From Parazoarcus communis (GTDB taxonomy: Bacteria; Pseudomonadota; Gammaproteobacteria; Burkholderiales; Rhodocyclaceae): a DNA stretch of 64,000 nucleotides. A program made the translations under genes and the position numbers. The notes below the pieces were generated by a model. That model did not search any database. It was not told where the DNA came from and saw only the letters and a list, made by a program, of their open reading frames with translations. Below, in pieces: positions 38,202 through 50,000 of the stretch. Location of the stretch: the NCBI RefSeq assembly GCF_003111665.1, contig NZ_CP022188.1, forward strand, positions 2,666,001 through 2,730,000, given 5' to 3'. Positions within the stretch are counted from its first letter, which is position 1, and every line of letters starts with the position of its first letter.

Positions 38202-38349
38202 GCGGTCTCCTTGTCTTGTGTTCCGCGCCGTTGATGTTCGCCCTGGCGCGGCTAGCTCATGATTCTATCGGACTGTTGAATGCAAAGGCGGGGGCGACGA
38301 TGTGCATATCGTGTTCTATGCTGAAAAGAGAACTGCAAGGAGACGCTTT

Positions 38350-38760
38350 ATGGAAAATGCAGCAATGCTGATGGCCTTGGTAGCGGTGGGACTGCTGGCG
38401 TTTGTGATCATCAGGAAGAAGGCGGAGGGAGACGAACCCGATCAGGAAGTCATACGTGAGCAGCCGCACAGACGCTCCTTTCACGCTGTGGAGGTGCGGG
38501 CATCCGGCAAGGGATGTGCATCCTCACGCGCACTGAAGGGCAAGCGTTACCTGTCGACCGAAGCGCCGCCGATACCCCTGCCATCCTGTACCCAGGAGGC
38601 CTGCGCCTGTGTGTATGTCCATTTCGACGACAGGCGTGCAACCCAACGACGCGACGTCTACCTGCATGGCGCGTACGAGCAGGGCGAGCGCAAGCAGGAG
38701 CGGCGGGCGCAGAATGGCCGCAGGCAGTCTGACCGTTTGCTGTTCGGCGGCGGGCATTGA
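38350..38760 (+). CDS. small membrane-anchored hypothetical protein
   Basis: A 136-residue protein starting at the ATG at 38350, which is behind AAGGAGACGC; the longer open frame upstream has no ribosome site. Residues 3-23 (NAAMLMALVAVGLLAFVIIRKK) are one transmembrane helix. The cytoplasmic part has three cysteines in SCTQEACACVYVHFDDRR and a RRD-rich segment reminiscent of short PilZ-associated proteins in betaproteobacteria. Highly basic tail (ERKQERRAQNGRRQSDRLL). No function can be assigned. It is the first plus-strand gene of the block that separates pyk from pgk. Confidence 0.7.
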   Translation: MENAAMLMALVAVGLLAFVIIRKKAEGDEPDQEVIREQPHRRSFHAVEVRASGKGCASSRALKGKRYLSTEAPPIPLPSCTQEACACVYVHFDDRRATQRRDVYLHGAYEQGERKQERRAQNGRRQSDRLLFGGGH

Positions 38761-39002
38761 TCACGATGTGAGCACGCCGGAGCGGTGGGCCTTGTTCGAC
38801 GACCGGGTGGGGGCGGGTCGATCCGGCGCGCAGGGGCCTGCCCGCTCACGAAGCCTAACAATCTGGCGGAACCACGTGGCTTGATCGTGCAGGGTGCGGT
38901 ATAACCGGGGTCTTTCCAATAACACCGCCGATGCTGCCATGGCAGAGGCCGTTCCGCCTGAATTGCGGTTGCCGGCCCTGACCGTGCCGTGAGGACCGCC
39001 CG

Positions 39003-40622
39003 TTGAAGTCTGCCGCCCTGTGCGCTCAACTCCTGTTGTCGCTGTTCGCCCCCTCGCTCTTCGCCGCAGACTGGAGCTATGCAGTTCGCCCCGGCGACAC
39101 CCTGAGCGAAATTGCGCATCACTACCTTAAACATCCCGGTGACTGGGCGCGGCTACAGGTACTCAACGAGGTAAAGGATCCCCGTCGTCTGACGCCGGGC
39201 GAAAAATTGCGGATTCCTGTCGACTGGCTGCGTCAGGGGGCTGCAATGGCGACCGCAATCCACGTCAGAGGCGACGTCGTCCGTGTGCTTGCCGGGGCGG
39301 AGCAGCCCTTGCGCGCGGGCGATCGACTGAGCGTCGGTGAGGAACTCAGGACCGGGGCAGACAGCAATGCAAGCCTGCGCTTCTTCGATGGTTCCCGCCT
39401 GTTGATTGCAGCGAATAGCCGGATCACGCTGGCGCGCATGAAACAGTACGGCAATACCGGCATGGCGGACACGGCGATCCGCTTGCACGAAGGCAAGCTC
39501 GATAGCCGTGTCAGTCGGCAACAGTCACCTGCCGCGCGATACCGCATTGAGTCGCAAGCCTTGAACCTCGGCGTACGGGGTACGGAGTTCCGTTTCGGTG
39601 TAGCCCCCAACGGCCCTGCACATGCCGAGGTTCTGAGCGGCCGCGTGCTTGCCGCGGGCGCGCGGGGAGGCGCAGTCGTTGGGCTCGATGCGGGCTACGG
39701 TACCGTGTCCCGCGCGGACGGCGGGCCGTCATCCGCGAGAGCCCTGGCTCCGCCACCAAGGCTTGCCGGATTGCCCGACCGGGTCGAGCATCTGCCCTTG
39801 CGTTTCTCCTGGGCGGCAGGAGAGGGAATCACCCGTTGGCGTGCGCAGGTGTTTTCCGAGGCCAGCGACGATATCCTGCTGCTCGACGACACCTTCACCG
39901 AACCATCGGCAAAGTGGCCAGATCTGCCTGATGGCAGGTATCGGCTGCGGGTGCACGCGGTGGCCGACGATGGGCTCGAGGGGCGGAACGCCGAGCATGT
40001 CTTTGTTCTTGCTGCTCGCCCGGAGGCGCCGCTCGCACTGGCTCCAGCCGAGGGGCGAGCGATACGAGCTCAGTCAGTGATGCTGCGTTGGGCGCGCCCT
40101 CAAGGGGTCTCCGGTTTCAGGTTGCAGCTCGCGGACAGTCCGAAATTTGATCCGCTACTGGTCGATGAGTCTGAACTGAGCGATGTCGAGTATCCGGTTC
40201 AGGTGCATGAAGGGGAGTACTACTGGCGCCTGGCCAGTATTGCCGATGACGGCAGGCAAGGGCCTTTCAGCCTGGCGCATCGCTTCAGCCATGTGCCGCC
40301 GCCGTCCAGTCCGGCGCTGGAAGAGCCTGCGCTCGAGGACGACGCCCTGCAGTTGCGCTGGCCGGCGGGCGAGCCCGGGCAGACATTCCGGCTGCAGCTC
40401 TCGCCCGACGCGGGTTTCAGCTCTGTGCTCGTTAATGAGCAGCTGTCCGCGCCAATCTTCAGGCTTGAGCGTGAATTTCTCGGCAGAAGCGTCTTCGTGC
40501 GCGTGCAGACGATTGATTCCGATGGTGTTGTCGGCCCGTACAGCGCGCCCCAGCAGATTGAGGTGCCGTCGTCATTGCCTGCCTGGCCGCTACTGTTCGT
40601 GCCATTGATTCTGGCGCTGTGA
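39003..40622 (+). CDS. LysM-FecR domain envelope protein
   Basis: A 539-residue exported protein. Signal peptide at residues 1-22 (to LFA-ADW). A LysM domain follows (SYAVRPGDTLSEIAHHYLKH to LTPGEKLRIP), which binds peptidoglycan or other glycans. A FecR-type domain spans about 80-205 (VHVRGDVVRVLAG, LRTGADSNASLRFFDGSRLL, LGVRGTEFRFGV). Residues about 240-520 hold three fibronectin-III-like repeats. The last 15 residues are hydrophobic (LPAWPLLFVPLILAL) with almost nothing after them. The start is a TTG with GAGGA eight bases upstream. It is only seven bases before the CHASE2 kinase gene, so both are co-transcribed. A cell-wall-anchored sensory partner of that kinase is inferred; no FecA or ECF sigma gene is nearby. 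Confidence 0.9.
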   Translation: MKSAALCAQLLLSLFAPSLFAADWSYAVRPGDTLSEIAHHYLKHPGDWARLQVLNEVKDPRRLTPGEKLRIPVDWLRQGAAMATAIHVRGDVVRVLAGAEQPLRAGDRLSVGEELRTGADSNASLRFFDGSRLLIAANSRITLARMKQYGNTGMADTAIRLHEGKLDSRVSRQQSPAARYRIESQALNLGVRGTEFRFGVAPNGPAHAEVLSGRVLAAGARGGAVVGLDAGYGTVSRADGGPSSARALAPPPRLAGLPDRVEHLPLRFSWAAGEGITRWRAQVFSEASDDILLLDDTFTEPSAKWPDLPDGRYRLRVHAVADDGLEGRNAEHVFVLAARPEAPLALAPAEGRAIRAQSVMLRWARPQGVSGFRLQLADSPKFDPLLVDESELSDVEYPVQVHEGEYYWRLASIADDGRQGPFSLAHRFSHVPPPSSPALEEPALEDDALQLRWPAGEPGQTFRLQLSPDAGFSSVLVNEQLSAPIFRLEREFLGRSVFVRVQTIDSDGVVGPYSAPQQIEVPSSLPAWPLLFVPLILAL

Positions 40623-40629
40623 GACGCCT

Positions 40630-42630
40630 GTGAGCGGGGCTGCCCTCGACAGGCAGGGCTTGAGGCGGTTTGCCCCGACCCTGGGGCTAATCTGCCTGCT
40701 TGCACTGCTGGCGTGGCTCATTCCCCTGAGTGCGCTTTATCCGCGGGTCGAAGCCTGGTTGCAGGATGGCAGCCAGCAGCTGCTTGCCCGGACGCAACAG
40801 TTCGACGATGTCCTGGTCGTGGAGATTGACGAGGATTCGCTCGCGGAACTGCGGCCCTACCTCGGTACCTGGCCTTACCGCCGTGACATCTATGCGGTGC
40901 TGCTCGACTTTCTGGGTGAGATGCAGGCAAGGACGGTGTTCTTCGATGTCCTTTTTCTGGACGCGAGGCCGGGCGATGCCGAGTTCCGCGCCGCGCTTGC
41001 GAGAAACCGGAATGCGGTGCTCGCCGCCAGCGCCTTGCGCCGGCCGGTCGCCGGCAAGAGTGACGTGGACGTTCTGGCGGCGCTCGCATGGCAGCCTGCA
41101 GATGCCGGTCGCGCCCAAAACCTGCCTGCGACCGACTGGGTGTCCGTAGCGCTGCCGTCCCCCCTGCTTGATGGCGCCAAGTCGCTGCCAAAGATTGGGC
41201 TGATTTCGCTCGATCATGATGCGGATGGCGTACTTCGACGCATCCCCCTGCTGCACCGGACGCGCGGGCAGTACCTTCCCTCTGCAGTGCTGGCAGCGCT
41301 ATATCCGGGCGAACAGGCGCCGGCGCTCGCGCTGGAGGAAGGTAGATTGCGCGTCGGTCATGCCACTTGGGATGTTGATGCGGACGGAGCGATCGGCCTG
41401 ATCTATCCAGCGAATACACACTCGGTTCTGACTCTGCCGCTTGCAACGCTGGTCAAGGCGGCGCTCGGGTTGCCCGGTCATGAACTGGATCCAACGCTGT
41501 TCCGCGACAAGGCGGTTTTTATCGGCTCCACGGCGCTTTTTGCCGATCGGGTGAACACCCCTCGCGGCGTCATGAATGGTGTTCATGTGCTTGCGATTGC
41601 GTACGCGTCGCTGTCGAAAGGGATCTATCTTTCACCCCCGAGGCCAGCCCTGGATCTGGCGCTGGTGCTGCTTGGGATGGTGCCTGCATTGATGATGCCG
41701 GGGGCGGGGGGCGTCAGACGGTCCGGGCTGCGTCCGGTGTCGATTCTGCTCGTGCTTGTATTGGTCATCACGATCATTCTGGGGCTGCATCTCATCCTGC
41801 TCGCATGGCAGCAGGCGAGCGGGCTTGGGGTGCCGCTTGCACTGGCCTTGGGGGGAGGTGTGCTTGCCAGCGTCCTTGCCCAGCGCGCCCGTGCGCAAGC
41901 GGTATCGACTGCGGCGCTGTCTCAGGCGGAGGCGGCGCGGGCGCAGCTTGTGCAGCAGCAGGAGACCGTTGCATTGGTCTCGCACGAGCTGAAATCGCCG
42001 CTTGCGACCATTGACTTTACGCTGCAGAACCTCGAGCGGGTCGGCAGTCTGCCACCCAACGTCGTTGCCCGGCACCAGAAGATCAGGCGTGCCAGTCGCC
42101 GTCTGTTGGCCATGATCGACGATAACCTGACTCAGGACCGACTCCGCCAACGCGGTTTGTCGGTTGGCGAGCAGGCTTTCGACCTGCTCGACCTCATCGC
42201 GGATGTGGTACGTGCGGCAGAGCGGTCGCTGATCGAAGTCGATCATGGTGACGTGGCCGCCGTAAGCGTGCGTGGTGATCGCGAGATGCTGGGCGTTGCA
42301 TTCACGAATCTTGTGGGTAATGCGATCAAGTATTCGCCCGACGACACGCCCATTCATGTCGACGTTGCGCTGGATCGTGAGCGGGTGCGCGTCCGGGTGA
42401 GGGACTGCGGTTGCGGCATTGCAGTGGGTGACCAGGCGCGGATTTTCGAGCCCTACTACAGGGCTCAAGGAACCCGGCAGCCGGGGGCTGGGCTGGGACT
42501 CGCCCTGGTGAGGCAGATCGTTACCCTGCATGACGGTGAGATCGCGGTTGAAAGTGCTCCCGGGGCTGGGACCACATTCAGCGTCAGCCTGCCGTGGCGG
42601 GATATGGGCGTGGCTGACGTGCGGGAGTGA
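40630..42630 (+). CDS. CHASE2-domain sensor histidine kinase
   Basis: A 666-residue kinase starting at GTG. A transmembrane helix near residues 17-38 is followed by a periplasmic CHASE2 domain (about 40-325; includes FDDVLVVEIDEDSLAELRPY, GTWPYRRDIYAVLLDFL, KTVFF-like core and 'LFRDKAVFIGSTALFADRVNTP'). Three more helices lie between about 335 and 420. A helical linker leads to the kinase core: phospho-histidine in ALVSHELKSPLATIDF near residue 450, N box FTNLVGNAIKYSPDD, DCGCGIAVGDQARIFEPYY and GAGLGLALVRQIV. It probably signals to the response regulator 107 bases downstream. CHASE2 ligands are unknown. Confidence 0.93.
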   Translation: MSGAALDRQGLRRFAPTLGLICLLALLAWLIPLSALYPRVEAWLQDGSQQLLARTQQFDDVLVVEIDEDSLAELRPYLGTWPYRRDIYAVLLDFLGEMQARTVFFDVLFLDARPGDAEFRAALARNRNAVLAASALRRPVAGKSDVDVLAALAWQPADAGRAQNLPATDWVSVALPSPLLDGAKSLPKIGLISLDHDADGVLRRIPLLHRTRGQYLPSAVLAALYPGEQAPALALEEGRLRVGHATWDVDADGAIGLIYPANTHSVLTLPLATLVKAALGLPGHELDPTLFRDKAVFIGSTALFADRVNTPRGVMNGVHVLAIAYASLSKGIYLSPPRPALDLALVLLGMVPALMMPGAGGVRRSGLRPVSILLVLVLVITIILGLHLILLAWQQASGLGVPLALALGGGVLASVLAQRARAQAVSTAALSQAEAARAQLVQQQETVALVSHELKSPLATIDFTLQNLERVGSLPPNVVARHQKIRRASRRLLAMIDDNLTQDRLRQRGLSVGEQAFDLLDLIADVVRAAERSLIEVDHGDVAAVSVRGDREMLGVAFTNLVGNAIKYSPDDTPIHVDVALDRERVRVRVRDCGCGIAVGDQARIFEPYYRAQGTRQPGAGLGLALVRQIVTLHDGEIAVESAPGAGTTFSVSLPWRDMGVADVRE

Positions 42631-42737
42631 GCCTGAAGGGCTGGATTGCGTGGAGGCTGTGCCGCAGATCACACCATACTTTCTTAAATCCACTTATTGA
42701 ATGTGGTTAAACGCTAATATTTGGCACAATTTGACTC

Positions 42738-43529
42738 ATGAATTCAGAGAGTAGACATCCAATGCCTGACACAGGAGACATCATCGAGCGGCTTGAGCCG
42801 GGCACTGGGGTCGGACTTCGCGTCTGCGTCGTGGATGATGACGAAGACCTGCGCGATGAGGTTGTATTGGGGCTGCAGGCGTCCGGCTTCTCCGTACGCG
42901 GCTTCCCCGGCTCGCGGGAGCTCTATCGGGGTCTGCTCCACACGCCTTGCGACGTCGTCATTCTGGACATCGGTTTGCCCGGCGAGGATGGATTCTCGAT
43001 CACGGCGTCGTTGAAGGAAGTCTCCAGTTGTGGCGTCGTGCTGCTAACTTCGATGACATCCGTCGAGTCCCGCCTGAAAGGACTCATGGATGGCGCCGAT
43101 GCCTATCTCATCAAACCTGTCGATTTGCGCGAACTGGCGGCAACCGTATTGAGTGTTCATCGACGCATTGCTACCCGGCGCCCTGAAGCCGGGGAAGAGG
43201 CGGGGGCCGGGATGCCATCCATCACGCAGACCTCCGCCACGTGGTCAATGTCGATTGACGGCTGGGTCCTGATTGCGCCGAATGACCTTGGTGTTTCACT
43301 GTCGGGCTCGGAGCGGCTGTTCCTGACTTGCCTGTTCAGGCATCTCAATGAGGTGGTGCGCCGGGAGGTACTTGTGGAGGCGATGGGCCACCGTCCTGAT
43401 TACTACCTGAGCCATAGACTCGACATGCTGGTGAGCCGTCTGCGCAAGAAGGTTCTTCACGAGACGGGAGTCGCGCTGCCTTTACGGGCGGTCAGAGGGC
43501 TGGGCTTCAGCCTGACTTGCGTGCGCTGA
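42738..43529 (+). CDS. OmpR-like response regulator
   Basis: A 263-residue regulator. The receiver has the acidic cluster VVDDDEDLRDE, aspartate near residue 77 (VVILDIGLPGEDGFS), threonine/serine in LLTSM and lysine in YLIKPVDLREL. The output is a winged-helix (Trans_reg_C) domain of OmpR type, diverged from the classical one, ending LRKKVLHETGVALPLRAVRG. The ATG at 42738 has no clear ribosome site. An in-frame ATG at 42762 has GAGAG upstream and starts 8 residues later. The AT-rich region before it (42670-42735) suggests an own promoter. It precedes the giant surface gene by 486 bases and is the probable controller of that gene. Confidence 0.9.
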   Translation: MNSESRHPMPDTGDIIERLEPGTGVGLRVCVVDDDEDLRDEVVLGLQASGFSVRGFPGSRELYRGLLHTPCDVVILDIGLPGEDGFSITASLKEVSSCGVVLLTSMTSVESRLKGLMDGADAYLIKPVDLRELAATVLSVHRRIATRRPEAGEEAGAGMPSITQTSATWSMSIDGWVLIAPNDLGVSLSGSERLFLTCLFRHLNEVVRREVLVEAMGHRPDYYLSHRLDMLVSRLRKKVLHETGVALPLRAVRGLGFSLTCVR

Positions 43530-44015
43530 CGGGGCGGTGTCCATTCATCATTCTGATCCGAACGGGATATAAAAGGACGCTTCCGACTGGGTCCTCATGC
43601 CAGTTGAATTGTCTCGTCATTTGCCTTGTCCTGACCTCCCTTCGGAATATGTCTGCATGGAATACGCAGACCCGGCTGCCGGGGCCTGCACCAGGCACCG
43701 CGGTCACGCGCAACGCGTGGCCTCCTGTGGCCTGAGGGCGTACTGACTCACCGCCAGCGGACGAGCACTCAAGTCATCGCGAACGAGGTGTGTGCCTGCA
43801 CAGCAAGGCCGGCGTGAGACGTTACGGTTCCCTTGCTGCTCGGTGGCGAATGCGCCACCTGCGTTGAATGTGAGGATCCGTGCGCGTTAAATCGTAACAA
43901 GTCAGATACACTCACCCGCAAAATGAAAATGGTATGTCCTGTAACGCCGAGTGGCATAGCCGCTTCCGGCGTCTGGTGGCTGTGCTCAGGCAGCGGTCTG
44001 TTTCGATGAAAATTC
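43530..44015 (+). promoter_or_regulatory. 486-base leader of the giant surface-protein gene
   Basis: No gene is seen here. Several inverted repeats are present: GTCTGC/GCAGAC at 43651-43671, CACGCG-CAA-CGCGTG at 43705-43719, CAGCAAGG/CCTTGCTG at 43801-43838, and GGTGGCG-AATG-CGCCACC at 43842-43859. The stretch 43880-43940 is more AT-rich and could hold the promoter. The hairpins may be part of a long 5' leader, or binding sites for the upstream response regulator. Confidence 0.45.
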
Positions 44016-47000
44016 ATGCGAGTCTCTATGTTCAATAGTCCTGTGAGTGTGCTTGCTGAAAGCGGTCTTCTCCGAGCTTTCAGCAAGCCTTTTCTGCGTT
44101 CGAATCGCAGCAGGCGTCTGCTGCTTGCGCTGTCCTGCGCATTGCTCTCCCTGCCGACTGCGCAAGCCGCGATCACGGTCTCGAAGAACATCACTTCGGG
44201 CTATACGGGCACGCCCTATCCGGGAGATACGACTGCTTTCACGCTCACGCTATCGAACGACAATTCGGGCTCGGCGGTCACTGGCGTCAGCTTCACCGAC
44301 AACATGGCGGCCGCGGGCATTTACGTCGTGCGCGCAGTGTCTGACAGCTGCGGCGGCACGCTGACTGCGGTGCCCGGCAGCCAGCAGATCAGTCTGACGG
44401 GTGGTGTCATCCCGGTCGCGCCCAGCGCTTCAGTCAGTGGCACCTGCTCAGTTGTGTTCGAAGTGAATGCGACAACAGTTGGCGAGCGGGTGAACACGGT
44501 TGGAGTCGGTGCGGTGACGGGGAACGATGGCAATGCTGTCGCCAACACTTCTCCTGCGCAGCAGAGTTTCACCGTGTTGCCGCTGTCTTCATTGACAACC
44601 TCGGTATTGTTCAGCCCTGACTCGGTGGTGCAGTTCGATCAGGTTTCAACCCTGCGCATTCGCGTCAACAACCCAAACAGCGTGGCTGCGGTTCCACTGA
44701 ATTCAACGTCATTCACGCTGCCTGCCGGTGTCGCTGTTGCTGCGACGCCGAACGCTTCGGTGACATGCACCGGCACGGATGCGGTAAATGACGGGGTGTT
44801 TTCACCGGCAGCGGGCGCAACCGGTGCGCTGACGATGACCGGTGGAACCGCCGGGCGGAGTGGGCGCTGCGATGTGCTGGTGGATGTGATTGGCACGGAT
44901 GCAGGCGTAAATGGAAGCAATAGCGTGACGCTGACCATGAACGGCAGCGATGTCTCCAATGCGCGCGGACTTGCCGTTTCCGGTTCATCTGACAGCCTCA
45001 CCATTGTCTCGCCGCTGCGCGTAGGAAAGAGTTTCTCGCCTGCATCGATGCGTTCCGGTCAGGACGGGAGTCTGGTCATCACCTTGTATAACGATGGCAG
45101 CGTGGCGCTGAACGGGGTCGGCTTCACCGATGACCCGATCGGCACGCCTGCAGGCGGTTCCGGCGGCACGCTGACGATTGCGTCGGGTGCAACGACCACG
45201 TGTAGCGGCGGCACGCTCACCGCTGTGGCCGGCAGTTCTGGTATCCAGTTGTCCGGTGCATCGATTCCGGCTTCGTCCTCATGTACGGTCACCGTTCCAT
45301 TTACCGCGACGCTGGACATCGCCTCGGTGTCCAAGGTGTTCAACAACACCATTGCTGCTGGCGATGTGGGCAACTCTCGTTCAGTGACAAGCCGTCCGGC
45401 CAGTGCGTCGGTCACGGTGCATGGGCAGATCGAGGTCGCCAAGTCGCAGTCGCCGAGCAATCCGGCCGCCGGCGGCATCGTCGTATACAGCGTCGCCTTG
45501 AGAAATTATTCCGGTAGCGCGCTGACTGGCGTCCGCTTCATCGATACCTTGCCGAGCGGCGTGACCGTTGTTCCAACGGTGTCGCCCACAATGAGCGGTG
45601 CCGGGTGCTCGGGGTCGCTTGCCAATGACTATTCGAATACCTCTGTGCCCGCATTTACGCTTGATCTGGCTGCCGGTAGCGGGGGGAGCCCTTCGCTTTG
45701 TACTGTGAGCTTTACCGCCCAGGTTGCCTACGGTACGGCGCAGGGGCAGAGCCGGGTAAACAGCATCGCCGCAGGTACGGTATGCGAAAACAATGGCGCA
45801 GGCCCGATCTGCAACCCTTCGGCGTCGAATAACGTCACGCTCACGGTTAACCATACGGCTACCGTAGCCAAGAGCTTCTCGGTCACCAGTCTGCCCGAGG
45901 GAGGCGTGTCGGAACTGACGATCACGCTGACCAACAACACCCAGAACCCGCTGACCAGCGTGCAGGTCACCGACAACCTGCCAGCCGGAATGCTGGTCGA
46001 CAGTTCGGCAATTGCGTCGACGACCTGCGTCGGCGGGAGCGTCACGGCAACGCCGAACCAGGATCAGGTCTCGCTCTCCGGTGCGACCATCCCGGCCCGT
46101 GCAAGCGGCGGCACAGGCACGTCCGGAAGCTGTGTCGTAAAGGTTAACGTGACCGGTGCTGCCGGCAACTACACGAACACCATTCCCGCCAGCACGCTCG
46201 CCGCCACCCAGCAATTGCCCGACGGTACGCTTCAGCCTGCGACCTATGGTCAGGCTGCGTCCGCCAGCATCACTTTCCGTTCTGCCCTGTCGGCGGCGAA
46301 GAGTTTCCTGCCTGTGACGGTGCAGTCCGGTGGTCAGTCCCGCGTGTCGATTCGGCTGCGCAACACTGAAACCACCGGCACGTTGTACAACGTCAGCCTT
46401 TCCGACAACCTGCCCTCGGGTCTGACCGTCAGCAATCCAGCAAATGCCTATTCGACCTGTGACGGGCCACTGACCATTACCGCAACGCCTGGTGCGGGTG
46501 TCGTGCAGTTGTCGGGTGCAACCCTGCCACCGTCGAGCGAGTGCGATCTGGTGTTCATGGTCGATTCAAGTGGCAGCGGGCCCTGGGTGAACACCATTCC
46601 GATTGGCGGCATCACGGCTGATGGCGGCGTGCGCAACACTGCCGCGCTGTCGGCGACCCTGCAGTCGGCTTCGGGCAGTGTCGTTGTCACCCAGACAATT
46701 TCGCCGAACACGATCGATTCGCCGGGTGAATCCAGTCGTCTCACGATTACCCTGCTCAACAACGGCGGGCTCGACCTGTCCGGGCTTTCGTTCACGAACC
46801 ATTTTACTGACACCGGATTGTCCTCGGGCACGCTGACGGGACTGCGCCTCTCAGCCAACCCGAATGCCACGACGACCTGCCCGGGTGGTGTGATCAGCGC
46901 CACTTCCAACGGAACCTCCATTGGATTGTCGGGTGCCTCGCTTGCCGGCGGGACGGGTGCCACGTGCACGGTTTCGGCGAATGTCACCACGCTGACCACG

Positions 47001-50000
47001 GGTACGGTGCAGAACTTCATACCCGTTGGCGCGGTGAGCACCGCGGAGGGCGTTGCCAACGCCGATGGATCAACGGCCAGCCTTGCGGCGCTGGGTCGTA
47101 TCGGGGTGGAAAAGAGTTTCTCTCCCTCAACCGTCGCGCCGGGTCAGCGCGCCCGTCTGACCTTGCGCTTCATCAACCCGCTGACGCTTCCGCTGGCCAA
47201 TATCAGCGTAACCGATGACCTGCCGACGAACATGACGGTGCCGGCGGGCGCAAATCCGGTCATTACCTGTGCCGGCGGCAGTATCACGACGCCGACTGCA
47301 AGCCAGGTTGTGGTGTCGGGCGGCACGCTGGGCGCCGCCAGTGGCGGTGTCAGTACCACCTGCGTGGCCGAGATTGATGTGGTGGTCAGCGCCGAAGGCA
47401 GCTACACCAACGTGATCAATGCCGGTGAGGTGACGGCAAGCTCCGGCGGCACAAGCGTAAGCAACCCGCCGCCGGGTGCGAGTGCAACGCTCGAGGCGCG
47501 GACGAAAGTGTCCATCGCCAAGGCGTTCAGTCCAAGCACCGTGCGTCCGGGTGAAAACACCCGCCTCACGATTACGCTGAGCAATCCGAACGCGGTCGCG
47601 CTCCACGGCGCCACGCTGACCGACAACCTGCCGTCGGGACTCACGGTTGCGCTGACGCCCAACGCAAGCACGACTTGCGGTGGCACCGTCAATGCGGTGA
47701 GTTCGGCAACGAGCGTCTCGCTTGCGGGGGCAACCATTCCGGCGACGGGCACTTGTCAGGTGCAGGTCGATGCAGTCAGCAACGTGTCCGGCGTATATAC
47801 GAACACGATTCCTGCGAATGCACTGAGTACCGACGAAGGCGTGCGCAACGAGGATCCGGCGAGCGCGCAGGTCATCGTGTCGGTGCCGCCCGTCGTGACC
47901 AAGCAGTTCAGCCCGGCTTCGATGCCCTCGGGCGGGACGTCGACCCTGAGCATCTTCCTCGGCAACGAGAACGCAAGCACGCTCACGCTGAGCAAGGTGT
48001 TCCAGGATGTTCTGCCGACCGCGCCGGGCAGTCTGGTGATCGCATCGCCGAACGGACTCAGCTCCACCTGTACCGGAACCGTGACCGCAACGGCGGGAAG
48101 CGGTCAGGTCAGCCTCGCCTCGGGTGCCCAGATTCCCGCAGGTGGTTGCCAGATCAGCGTAAATGTCACTGGCACGATTGAAGGCAGCTACAACAACTAT
48201 ATTCCTGCGAGTGCCCTGTCCACCAATCTGGGTGACAACCGCGATCCCGCAGCGGCGACGCTCGAGATCAGTCCGCTGGGCTATGTTTCCGGTCGTGTGT
48301 TCCTCGACAAGAACGTGACGCCGAACGGTCTGTTCGACGGCAGCGACACGGGTCTGGCTGGTGTTACGGTCACCCTGAGCGGGGTCGAAACCGTTGGCGG
48401 CGCGGTGATCTCACGCACGACGACAAGCGATGCGCTCGGCAACTACGCCTTCACCGGGCTCAATGCCGGCACCTATACCGTCACCCAGCCGGTACAGCCG
48501 ACTGGCACGCTGAACGGCATTACAACTGCAGGCACCGTGTCCGGTGGCGGCGGAGGCTCGCCCGGCACTGCAACACCGGTGACGACGGCGACCAGCGCGA
48601 TTGCGAACATCATCCTCAACGAGAGTGGTGGTTCCGTCGCCAGTTCGCCCAACAACAACTTCGCCGAAGTGCCGACCTCCACCATCTCGGGTTCGGTATT
48701 CCTCGACCAGAACAACAATGGGGTGCAGAACGGCGCTGATGCGGGGATTTCCGCTCAGACGATCCGTCTGACCGGGACCGACAACAACGGCAACGCGGTG
48801 ACCGTCGATACGACGACAGATGCCAGTGGCAACTACACCTTCAGTGGTCTGGCGCCCGGCTCGTATACCGTGACCCAGCTTGCCCAACCGGCCGACACGG
48901 CGAACGGTCAGACCGTACCGGGGGCGGTCGGCAATGGCGGCAGTGCAGGTAGTGCAACTGCACCCACCACGGTACCCAGCCAGATCGCGGGCATTGTTCT
49001 GCCGCCAGCCACGGTTTCTGCGGCAAACAATTTTGCCGAGCTACCCAACGGCCGCAGCATTCGCGGGCAGGTCTTCCTCGATTACGCCGGAAATGGCGCC
49101 GTCGATGGAAGCGACTACGGCATTGGCGCTCAGGTCATCAACCTGTCCGGTACCGATGCCAGCGGCAACCCCGTGACACGCACAACCACAAGCCTTGCCG
49201 ACGGCAGCTTCGAGTTCTCGGGCCTGCCAGAGGGAACCTACACGATTGATCAGCCTGCGCAGCCACCCAGCACGACCAATGTCACGCCGGTCGTGGGCAG
49301 TGCGGGCGGGTCTGCGTCCAACAACCCGACAGGCGGGGTCAGCAGCCGTATTTCCGGCATCGCGATGACGGGCACGACAATGGTGTCCGGCGGCAACCTG
49401 TTCCCGGAAATGCCGGGTGCTGCACCAGATCTGGCGATCAGCAAGACGCACACGCCGGCAACATTCGCCGCGGGTGGCACCACGGGGTATTACACCCTGG
49501 TTCCGAGCAACGTCGGCAGTGTCGCCACGAGTGGTCTGATTACGGTCGTCGATACCTTGCCGGCCGGCATCACGCCAGTGGCGCTGCCGACCACGGGGGC
49601 ATGGTCCTGCTCGGCTGCCGGCCAGATCGTGACCTGCACCAGTAGCAACGTGATTGCCGCCGCTTCGGTCGGCGACTCCATCGTGCTGCGTGTTGCGGTG
49701 GCGTCCGGCCTTGCCGGACAGATCCTGACCAACCAGGCGGTTATTTCCGGCGGCGGAGAGCCCGCCGGTTTCGAGGGCAACAACACTGCTTCCGATCCGA
49801 CCCCGATTGCGGATGCTGCGTCCGTGGCGGGCAAGGTATGGCGGGATCTCAATCACGACCGCGTCCTCGACAGTGGCGAGCCGCTGGCCGAGGGCTGGAT
49901 TGTCGAGTTGCTGCTCAGTGGTGTGCAGGTTGGGACGACGACCACTGCCGCCGACGGGAGCTACAGCTTCACCGGACTCGCTCCGGGGCCGGACTATCAG

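Noticed and set aside
42722..42737. TGGCAC before the response regulator considered as a second sigma-54 promoter.
   Set aside because: The -12 part reads GACT where TTGC is required, so the match fails.
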